From positions 1 to 64,000 of the forward strand of contig JADJJK010000025.1 in the NCBI GenBank assembly GCA_016706545.1: 64,000 bases of DNA. Reading direction: 5' to 3'. Of this stretch, positions 17,640 to 24,928 are shown in pieces. This DNA is from Myxococcales bacterium (lineage in GTDB: Bacteria; Myxococcota_A; Polyangia; Haliangiales; Haliangiaceae). Below the pieces are notes generated by a model. It was not told the DNA's origin. It saw nothing but the letters and a program-made list of their open reading frames with translations, and ran no database searches. The position numbers were made by a program, and so were the translations under genes. Numbering within the stretch: position 1 is the stretch's first letter; each line of letters opens with the position of its first letter.

Positions 17640-18497
17640 ATGATAGTCACCACTCTAAGGCGTTCGGCGTTTCTTCTGCCGCTCTCTCTCGTCATCGGCA
17701 CCGCATGCGACTCTCAGGATGCACTGACCTCAAGTGCGGAACTAGCCTCCACGCGAGCCCACTCCGTCGAGCAAATGCGGAGGCACCACTCCAAAGCCGC
17801 CGCGGGGCACGTAGGCTCGTTGCATGTCTCGCCATTCCCAGGCTACGAATTCGACTTCGCATTTGCCGACATCACGACCAGCCCGTGGACGACCGAGCGC
17901 AACTGCAAGTGGCAGCAAATGGGACGTGGCTGCAGGCTCCTGACGTGCGACACCGCGATCGAGTCGCCCAAACTTGACGCCGGTACGATCAACATGACCG
18001 GGACGGAGAGCACGGTGGATCTGACCGCCGACGCCGCTGGAAACTACATGGGCAGTCTACTCGAGACGCCTCTTTGGAACGAGGCGGGCGATCCAGTGAA
18101 GATCTCCTACTCAGGGCTCAGACACCCCGTTGCATTGACTCTCGCTGGGCCGCCGCGCTCGCTCGCATTGACCGAACTCCCCAGCACCATTGACCGCGGC
18201 GAGCCACTGTCAATGACATGGCCTTCCGTGGCCCAGCACGGCGCGTTGGTGCGAATGTTCCTCTATTCGTACGAAAACATGCCATTCCCTGATGGATCGA
18301 GTCTGTCCAAGGTGGCAATCGAGTGCGTTGCGCCCTTGCACGCTGGCGAATTGCGCGTGCCAGCTCGCGTGCTTGGCCGGTTGCCCGCGGGCATGTACGG
18401 ATCCCAGACTGAGGTCTCCGTCGAGGACCAAGACCGAAATGGTGTCAGGTTGTTCCTGTCGACGATCCTGCTGAGCAATGAACACACGCTCGATTGA
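17640..18497 (+). CDS. Lipoprotein of unknown function
   Basis: From ATG 17640 the product is 285 residues. A signal peptide (LLPLSLVIGTAC) ends in a Cys that may be lipidated. The mature part is soluble and beta-rich, with a CKWQQMGRGCRLLTC Cys group near residue 100. The base composition appears slightly less GC-rich than its neighbours, and the gene is flanked by REP/RAYT debris, so it may be recently acquired. No family recognised. Confidence 0.65.
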   Translation: MIVTTLRRSAFLLPLSLVIGTACDSQDALTSSAELASTRAHSVEQMRRHHSKAAAGHVGSLHVSPFPGYEFDFAFADITTSPWTTERNCKWQQMGRGCRLLTCDTAIESPKLDAGTINMTGTESTVDLTADAAGNYMGSLLETPLWNEAGDPVKISYSGLRHPVALTLAGPPRSLALTELPSTIDRGEPLSMTWPSVAQHGALVRMFLYSYENMPFPDGSSLSKVAIECVAPLHAGELRVPARVLGRLPAGMYGSQTEVSVEDQDRNGVRLFLSTILLSNEHTLD

Positions 18498-18808
18498 GGC
18501 CCCAACGGGACAGGGGTAGCGGGTGAGCGCCTTGCGATCGAGATGCTTGAGCCAGCTCATGGTGACGCTGTTGTGGTCGAGCCAATAACTACTGTGCTCC
18601 CTCGCCGTCGAGGATCCCGCGCTCGGCTACAACCAGCTCCCTAGCACCGTCGTGTACCTGTGGCGGCTCCCTGCGGGGCTGCTGCTCCCACCCCGGCGGC
18701 GTCTGTGGCTGCCGCTGAAGCGCCACGAGATGCGCGCAATCGCTTCGCGATCTGTCCGTCCTGATCCCTACCCTGGCGTGCCCGCCAGCTGATGGAGTAC
18801 AAAGGGCC
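18498..18808. other. Intergenic region with possible gene remnants
   Basis: No convincing gene is present. A minus-strand segment encodes MSWLKHLDRKALTRYPCP at the left end, and a plus-strand segment from about 18610 reads DPALGYNQLPSTVVYLWRLP before a stop at about 18790. Both look like ends of broken genes, but neither could be assigned. Confidence 0.4.
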
Positions 18809-19360
18809 ATGTTCCGCGCGCTGGAAGAAGAACCCCTGCGCCGGCGGCTGCTGGAGGCTGGCTTCACGGCGCCGCAGCTTCGCGCCGCGGGCTCCGGCGC
18901 GTATCTGTGGCATCAGGGCTCGCTGCGTATCGAGTCGCTCCGGCTCGATCACGGCGAGGCACCGTGGTCCGCCGGTGCCCCTGGCGACGCTCAACCCGAG
19001 CGCATCGCGGGCTACGTCATCGAAGGCGATCTGGTCATCGACGGCAACCTGGTGAACGGCGAGCAGGACTTTGGTCCCGTGCTGGTCGTGCTCGGAGCGC
19101 TCTCGGCGCGCAACGTGGCCATCGCGGGCGCGCCCCTGTTCGTGCGGGGAGACCTCAGGGTCCAGGAGCTGTTCCACGGCTACTACAACCACGGCTCGCT
19201 GGTCGTGCTCGGCGACGTGACCGCGCAGGTGTTCATCGCCAGTGACTACTTTGGCGAGATCCTGGGTGTGGTGCGCGCCGAGGTGCTGGCCTTTGGCCAC
19301 TGCAAGGGTGCCCCGCCGCTGTGTACGAAGCGCTCGGACCAGCTACTGGTTGACTGTTAG
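18809..19360 (+). CDS. Predicted beta-helix protein, polymer-forming-like
   Basis: The 183-residue product starts at ATG 18809. After a helical N-terminus it has repeated hydrophobic strands (VIEGDLVIDGNLVNG, VLVVLGALSARNVAI, LFVRGDLRVQEL, LVVLGDVTAQVFIAS) that resemble the stacked turns of a right-handed beta-helix, as in polymer-forming cytoskeletal or related proteins. There is no signal peptide. Similar single-domain proteins are scattered in Myxococcota near repeat-containing accessory genes; function unknown. Confidence 0.6.
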   Translation: MFRALEEEPLRRRLLEAGFTAPQLRAAGSGAYLWHQGSLRIESLRLDHGEAPWSAGAPGDAQPERIAGYVIEGDLVIDGNLVNGEQDFGPVLVVLGALSARNVAIAGAPLFVRGDLRVQELFHGYYNHGSLVVLGDVTAQVFIASDYFGEILGVVRAEVLAFGHCKGAPPLCTKRSDQLLVDC

Positions 19361-19654
19361 GGAGCAGCCCCGACTATGGGAACACCAGTGAGATGAAGCA
19401 GGCTGCGTGATGGCAAAGGGCGCCTACACCATCGTTGCCGACGACCGGCTGAGATCCGGATCGCTGGGGTAGAACCAGTCCACGACCTCTCCGGAGCTGA
19501 GCTTGGGCTCGCCGAAAGTAGGTGACGCCGACGAGTGCTGGAACACGGTCGGCGTCGTGCTCCTGGTCGGCCCCATTGACGAAGACAACCAGACGCCCTT
19601 CACATCATCCATTCCGCGCTCGACGTCAAGGGGTGGCTCGCACGGCCGCCGTCG
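19361..19654. other. Region left of the transposon, end not resolved
   Basis: No clear gene. A minus-strand open stretch from about 19610 to a stop at 19424 encodes GEVVDWFYPSDPDLS and may be the 3' end of a host gene cut by the transposon. The left end of the transposon should lie near 19600-19650, but no inverted repeat could be matched to the right side. Confidence 0.35.
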
Positions 19655-21249
19655 GTGGCGGAGGCTCGGCCCGCGCGATGCCCTGGATGCGGGAGTGCGA
19701 GCCGTCCGATCGGGGCAGCCGTTGGGCTGCACGGCCACGGGCTCCGCGACCGTCAGGTTCGTGGCCCGCTTGCGGCCGATGGTGAGCCGACAACGGCGGT
19801 GGTCAGCTGCCGAAGGTACCGCTGCACCCGATGCCACGCGGTGCTCCTGGTGGTGCCCCGTGGGGTGGCGTCGCGTCGGCACTACAGCCAGGCGGCGATC
19901 TGCATGGCGCTGGCGCTGTGGGGCTTGATGGCGATGCCCGTGGAGGAGGTGCGGCAGCGAGTGTGCGCCTGGCGCGTGCGGGGGGCCGGCGTCGACGGGA
20001 TGGTCGACGCTGCGACGGTGGGCGAGCTGGCTGCTGCGATGCGCGCGCTGGCCGCCGAACGCTACCGACCGCCCGGAAGTTCGACCGTGCGGCAGATCTC
20101 CGTGCCGACGCTTGAGCGGTGGCTGTATGCGTATCGTCGCGGTGGGCTGGCGGCGTTGCGCCCCCAGCCGCGCTCCGATCGCGGCCGTGCCCGCGAGTTG
20201 ACGCCTGCGCAGCGCGAGCTGCTGCTCGATATCCGGCGAGAGTACCCGACGGCCTCGGTGCCGCTGATCCTGCGCACGCTGGTCGCCGACGGAAGGCTCG
20301 GCGCCGACGTGGTGTCAGCGACCACGGCGCGGCTCTATCGCGAGGCCGGGCTCGAGCGGGGCGGTGCGCCCCGACGGCCACACCCGGCTGCGCTGGCAGG
20401 CAGACCACGCTGGCGCGCTCTGGCACGGGGACATCTGTCATGGGCCGACGCTGCGCATCGGCGCGACGACCCGGCCGCTGCGCATCCACGCGCTGCTCGA
20501 CGATGCATCGCGCTTCGTGGTGGCGCTCGAGGCCCACCACCGAGCGCGAGGTCGAGATGCTCAACCTCTTGCTGGCCGCGCTGCGTCGTCATGGCTCCCG
20601 GCGGCTTGTACCTCGACAACGGGAGCACCTACAGCGGGGTGGCGCTGCGGCTGTGCTGCGAGCGCCTCGGCATCAGTCTGGTCCACGCCCGGCCCTACGA
20701 TGCGCCGGCGCGCGGGAAGATGGAACGATTCTGGCGCACGCTTCGGTGCCCGGCTGCCTCGACCACCTCGGCGGCATGACCTCGCTGCACGACGTGCAGG
20801 TGCGCCTCGGCGCGTTTCTCGACGAGCACTACCACCACGCGCCGCGGCGGGCTGCTCGGCAAGACCCCGGCGGAGGCGTGGGCCAGCGCGAGCTGCCGCG
20901 TCGTCGACGAGCCAGCGCTCGCGACGGCCCTCACCGTGCATCGCCGCCGCCGCGTCCGCAAGGATGGCACCGTCGACCTCGACGGCCGCCTCTGGCAGCT
21001 CGACCAGGGCTTCCTCGCTGGCCGCGTCGTGACGGTCGTCGCCGCCCACGCTGGCCTCGCCGGCGACCCGGTCGCGCTCCACGACGGCCACCGCTACACG
21101 ATGCGCCCGCCGATCCCATGGCGGCCTCGCGCACCCCGCGTCGGCGCAGCGGCGAGATGCCGTTGCCCACCATCCCGTTCGATCCTGCCGGCGCGCTCCT
21201 CGACAAGACCGCCGGTCGTCCCCCTCGCCATCGCAAGGAGAAGCCGTGA
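19655..21249 (+). pseudogene. DDE transposase with DUF6431-like zinc ribbon, multiply frameshifted
   Basis: The first 720 bases encode an N-terminal zinc ribbon (CPGCGSA, then RRYRCTRCHAV), a region resembling DUF6431, and a helix-turn-helix region (ISVPTLERWLYAYRRGG). The integrase core then continues only if the frame is changed several times: WQADHAGALWHGDICHG and LHALLDDASRFVV-type segments in frame 3, TEREVEMLNLLLAALRRHG in frame 1, LYLDNGSTYSGVALR and KMERFWRTLR in frame 2, LDHLGGMTSLHDVQVRLG in frame 1, and LDGRLWQLDQGFLAG in frame 2. The D...DN...E triad can be traced across frames. The reading ends at TGA 21249, overlapping the ATPase start as GTGA. At least five shifts make it inactive unless they are sequence errors. 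Confidence 0.85.
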
Positions 21250-21285
21250 CCTACCTCGATAGCTTCGGGCTCAAGGAGCCCCCGT

Positions 21286-21313
21286 TCTCCAAGGTAACCG
21301 CTGTGCGAACCCC
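21286..21313. repeat. IS66 left target duplication and left inverted repeat
   Basis: TCTCCAAG at 21286-21293 is the left copy of the 8-bp target duplication. The IS begins at 21294 with GTAACCGCTGTGCGAACCC. The GTAA start and 8-bp duplication are characteristic of the IS66 family. Confidence 0.95.
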
Positions 21314-21351
21314 ACCTGGAACGGTGCAAAGGGGGCGCTGATGCTGGCAGG

Positions 21352-21663
21352 ATGAGGAAGATCTACAAGCGGAGCAAGCGAGCTGAGTTGGTGGCCGCGG
21401 TCCAGCGTGGCGAGCCGGTCCCGGAGTGCAGCGCGACGGCTCAGGGTGATCGCATCGACGGCGTATACATGGGTGCAGAGGTCGAAGGACGAACGCGACT
21501 CGGGATCAGCGAGGACGCCGACGTTCGTCGAGTTGGTGACGGCCGCGCCGCGAGCACGGCCTTAGTGGTGCGGGTCGGCGCCGCGGAGATCGAGTTGCGC
21601 GTCGGGTTCGACGCTGGCCTCCTCCGGGCGGTCGTTGCCGCGCTGGATGGAGGTGCGCCGTGA
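21352..21663 (+). CDS. IS66 accessory protein TnpA-like
   Basis: A 103-residue protein begins MRKIYKRSKRAELVAAVQ and ends with VGAAEIELRVGFDAGLLRAVVAALDGG, which matches the characteristic C-terminus of IS66 TnpA. The helix-turn-helix region between is divergent and may be damaged. Required together with TnpB and TnpC for IS66 transposition. The stop overlaps the tnpB GTG start. Confidence 0.8.
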   Translation: MRKIYKRSKRAELVAAVQRGEPVPECSATAQGDRIDGVYMGAEVEGRTRLGISEDADVRRVGDGRAASTALVVRVGAAEIELRVGFDAGLLRAVVAALDGGAP

Positions 21664-21993
21664 TCTCGCACGGTCTCCCGATCTACGTGGCGCTCGAGCC
21701 GGTGGACGTACGGCTGGGCGCGGAGCGCTCGGGGGATGGTGAGGGAGATGCGCGCCGAGCCGCGATCGCGGGCACTGTTCGTGTTCGTGGGCAGCGCGGG
21801 CACGATGAAGGTGCTGACGTGGGACGGAACCGGGACAATCGTGATCCACAAGAAGCTCGACGCCGGGCGATTTGAACTGCCACGGGCGACCGAGCCGGGT
21901 GAACAGCACCTGCTGGTGAGCGCGGCGGTCTTCGACGTGATCCATCGCGGTGTAGCGCTCACGCCGCGCACGACGCCACGCCGGTATCACTGA
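21660..21993 (+). pseudogene. IS66 TnpB, frameshifted
   Basis: The first segment (SHGLPIYVALEPVDVRLGAE) and the second (MVREMRAEPRSRALFVFVGS, then VLTWDGTGTIVIHKKLDAG) are both typical TnpB, but they lie in different frames. The break is near 21735, at GCTCGGGGGATGG, where a small indel in a G run would explain it. Confidence 0.85.
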
Positions 21994-23704
21994 CGCGCAA
22001 TTTACCGCGATCAAGGTTGCCTCGCTCGAGGATACGATCACGGGGCTGGCCCACGGGACCGCGTTGCTCAAGCGGCAGCTGTACGGCAACAAGACCGAGC
22101 GGAGCGGCACGAGCGAACTCCAGCTCGCGCTTGGAGATCTACTCACGGGCGAGGCGCAGCTCAGAAGGAGCTGAACAAGAAGGTCAGGATGCGACGGAGG
22201 CCGCCCCGCCTGATCCGGAGGGCAGGGGCAAGCCTCGTCCTCACGGCCGGCGCGACCTGTCCACGAGCAAGCTGCCCCGTGGTGATCGAGATCGTCCACG
22301 AGGAACTCGAGGCGCGAGGCTGTCGCCGGATCGGCTTCGATGATTCGCAGCAGGTCGCCTACCGGCCGGGTGGGTTCTACATCCTGGTCAAGCGGGTGGC
22401 GAAGTACGAGGTTGTCACGAACGGCGACACGACCAGGGCGACGACTCCGGCAGGCTCGGCCGCGAGTTCGCGGCTCACGCCGGCCATTGAGGACCGCGCA
22501 ACAACGACACCAACCGCGGAGACCGCCGTTGAAGCCAGCGCCCTCGTCACGACGGTGGTGGTGACGCCGAGCCCAGAGACCCTCTTCCCAAAGCGCTGCT
22601 CCACACCTCGACGATCGCGCACATCTTGACGTCGAAGTTCGCGCTCGGAACGCCGCACTATCGCCTCGAGCAGGCGCTTGCCGACCAGGCCTGCCGCTCG
22701 ATCGTGGGCTGATGAGCCGGTACGTCGAGCACGCCGGCAACACGCTCGGCGCGACGATCGTGGCGGCGATGTGGCGCGACGCGATCGCGAACGGTCATGT
22801 GATCTCGACCGATGCGACCGGAGCGCTGATCCAGCCGACGAAGGCCAAGGACGGCCGGTCGCTTGGGTGCAAGAAGGGTCACTTCTTCACCGCGGTCGTC
22901 GACGCCGATGCGGTGCTGTTCCAGTACGTCGAGAAGCACACCAGCGAGGCGGTGCAGCAGCTCTTCGGCGCGTTCCGCGGAGTGCTCCAAGCCGACGCGA
23001 GCGCGGTCTACGACATCCTCGAGCGAGGGCCGCCAAAGGATATCGACGACCCCGACGCCGCGGGCGTCACGCTCGTCGGGTGTTGGGCCCATTGTCGCCG
23101 ATACTTCTTCGAGGCGGCGCTCTGCCGGTACGCCGTCGGGGTGCAGGGGCTCCTGCGCATCCGCGCGATCTTCGCCGCCGATCGCGCGGGGCAACGCATG
23201 CCCCGCGCCGAGCGCGCGGCGCATCGCGCCACGCATCTGGGCCCGTTGTTCGACGAGTTCTTCGCATGGACACGCGACGCGCGAGCGACGGCATCCGGCA
23301 ACAACCTCGCCACCAAGGCGCTCGGCTACGCGCTGAATCAGGAGGCTGAGCTGCGTCGCGTCCTTGTCGACGGCGAGTTGCCGCTCGACAACACACGCGC
23401 CGAGCGCGCGCTCCGCAAGATCGTCATCGGCCGCAAGAGCTGGATGTTCTACGGCAGCGACACCCACGCCGAGGCCGCCGCCGCGATCTTCAGCCTCGTC
23501 GCCTCCTGCCGCCTCCATCGCATCGATCCGTTCGCGTACCTCGAGGAGGTCCTGCGCGTGCTGGCGTACTGGCCGCGCGATCGGTACCTCGAACTCGCGC
23601 CGGTCCACTGGGCAAGAACCCGCGCTCGCCTTGATCCGGATGAGCTGGACCTCCAGATCGGCAGTTTCACGGTCCCGCCGGCCGATCCGCCGCTGCCACG
23701 CTGA
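21992..23704 (+). pseudogene. IS66 DDE transposase TnpC, 5' half frameshifted
   Basis: The 3' part from ATG 22712 is open for 330 residues and contains the DDE_Tnp_IS66 hallmark LDNTRAERALRKIVIGRKSW with FYGSDTHAEAAAAIFSL, plus a zinc-binding region (VGCWAHCRRYFFEAA). The 5' half is recognisable only by changing frame: VASLEDTITGLAHGTALLKR, KRQLYGNKTERSG, then RRIGFDDSQQVAYRPGG and KRVAKYEV. There are stops at about 22172 and 22630. The gene is therefore inactive as read. Confidence 0.9.
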
Positions 23705-23730
23705 TCTGTCCGCCGCCTCACACTGCGCCA

Positions 23731-23758
23731 CGGGTTCGCACAGCGCTTACTCTCCAAG
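23731..23758. repeat. IS66 right inverted repeat and right target duplication
   Basis: CGGGTTCGCACAGCGCTTAC at 23731-23750 is the right terminal repeat, followed by the second TCTCCAAG at 23751-23758, identical to the left copy. Confidence 0.95.
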
Positions 23759-24599
23759 GAGATCGCCGACGCCGACCTCTGGCTGCCCAGCTCCAAGCAG
23801 GCCGTCGCCGACGGTCTCCTCGACGCGCTCACCGAGCGGGCCTCGGTGGTGCTCGTCGGCGAGCCCGGCGTCGGCAAGACCTGCGTCCTGCGCGCGATCC
23901 GTCACCGCGTCTCCGCTGCCGGCTACCGCCTGACCTACTCGCACAACGCGACCCTCGGCCGCCGCGACTTCTACCGCCAGCTCTGCCTCGCGCTCGGGCT
24001 GGCGCCCGCCGCCACCGCTGGCAACTTCTTCTATGCCGTGTCCTCGCACGTCGAGGAACTCGCCCGCGAGCGGGTCCATCCCGTCTTCCTCCTCGACGAA
24101 GCCCACCTCCTGCACCAGGACACGCTCGACCACCTCCACATCCTGCTCAACTATCAGTGGGACAGCCGCGCCCTCCTCTCGCTCGTCCTCGTCGGCCTCC
24201 CGGAGCTTCGCGATCGCCTCGCCCTGCGCCGCAATCGCTCGCTCTACTCGCGCCTCCATCACCGCCTCGAGATCGACCCGCTCGCCCCCGACGACACCGC
24301 CGAGTATCTCCGCCTCCGTCTTCGGCATGCCGGCTGCGAACGCGAGCTATTCGCCAGCGACGCGATGGCCCTCCTGCACGAAGCGACCGCCGGCGCCATG
24401 CGCGACCTCGACCGCCTCGCCGCTGCCGCCCTCCGAGAGACCGCCAAGAAGAAGCGCAAGCTCGTCGAGCGAGACGTCGTCGCTCGCGTCATCGAGGCCG
24501 ACACCCGCGAACGCGATCGCTGACTCACGCGTTGCCGTGTGCCGTGGTCGAGCACGAACGCGAGATTCATCGCCGCGACGTTCAGCTACGTCCGTCGCC

Positions 24600-24710
24600 G
24601 ATGCCCATCGGCGCTGCGATCGCCTCGCTCGCCGCTGATGCCCATCGCAGTCATGCAAGCACCATCGCTCGCCGCTGATGCCCATCAATCAGCCAGTCAT
24701 GATGCCCATC
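24600..24710. repeat. Four GATGCCCATC sites, possible transposase-binding array
   Basis: GATGCCCATC occurs at 24600, 24637, 24677 and 24701, spaced 37, 40 and 24 bases. Copies two and three share a longer 22-base unit (CGCTCGCCGCTGATGCCCATC). The 10-mer is itself a dyad (GATG/CATC). Arrays of short transposase-binding sites mark the ends of Mu-, Tn7- and TniA/B-type elements, which fits this position just after the ATPase gene. Confidence 0.6.
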
Positions 24711-24922
24711 AACAGGGGCGCTCCGTAACAGTTGACGCCGCCCACGCCCCAAACCCGGACTACTACGAGGAAGACGAAGGCGACGAGGCGGACCCCGAAC
24801 AGGATCGCGAGCCGCCGTTCGTGGTCGATGATGGCAAGATCTTCTCGTTGATCGAGCGAGGCGACCCCGCCGTGCTCGGCGGAGTCCGCACGGCCGCTGT
24901 CATGCTGCGCCGACGTCAGTAG
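24653..24922 (+). CDS. Possible small acidic protein at transposon end
   Basis: An open frame from ATG 24653 gives 89 residues. Its N-terminal part runs through the repeat array and is unlikely to be conserved. The C-terminal part is strongly acidic (YYEEDEGDEADPEQDRE) and ends with FSLIERGDPAVLGGVRTAAVMLRRR, which looks like genuine coding sequence. It could be a third transposon protein or a fragment of a host gene. Low confidence. Confidence 0.3.
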   Translation: MQAPSLAADAHQSASHDAHQQGRSVTVDAAHAPNPDYYEEDEGDEADPEQDREPPFVVDDGKIFSLIERGDPAVLGGVRTAAVMLRRRQ

Positions 24923-24928
24923 CGGACC

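Larger units (their letters stand above)
21294..23750 (+). mobile_element. IS66-family insertion sequence (2457 bp)
   Basis: The ends are terminal inverted repeats matching at 18 of the first 20 positions: left GTAACCGCTGTGCGAACCC, right (complemented) GTAAGCGCTGTGCGAACCC. Both flanks carry TCTCCAAG. Inside are the three IS66 genes in order, tnpA (21352), tnpB (21660) and tnpC (21992), with GTGA coupling between tnpA and tnpB. tnpB and tnpC have frameshifts, so the copy is probably immobile by itself, though its ends could still be acted on in trans. It is inserted in codon 16/17 of the transposon ATPase gene, so it arrived after that transposon. Confidence 0.95.
21246..24523 (+). pseudogene. 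Transposon AAA ATPase (ExeA/TniB-like) split by IS66
   Basis: Codons 1-16 (VTYLDSFGLKEPPFSK) lie at 21246-21293 and the rest at 23759-24523. Removing the IS66 element and one copy of the target duplication restores an uninterrupted 270-residue ATPase. It has Walker A GEPGVGKTC at about residue 45, Walker B VFLLDEAHLL at about 117, and a C-terminal lid. In two-component transposons such ATPases (MuB, TniB, IstB or ExeA-like) choose the target and activate the DDE transposase, here the gene just upstream with a GTGA overlap. The 3' part keeps a good reading frame but lacks its own start and promoter. Confidence 0.9.
24524..24928. other. Right end region of the outer transposon
   Basis: Between the ATPase stop and the TonB receptor gene lies a repeat array (24600-24710) and a weak open frame ending at 24922. 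The outer transposon's right boundary is probably here, but no terminal repeat could be paired with the left side. Confidence 0.5.

Noticed and set aside
19503..19928. Alternative plus-strand gene before the transposase
   Set aside because: It overlaps the zinc-ribbon coding region in another frame and has no start signal or family.
24600..24710. Possible CRISPR array
   Set aside because: Repeats are only 10-22 bases, spacing is irregular (37, 40, 24), and no cas genes are present.
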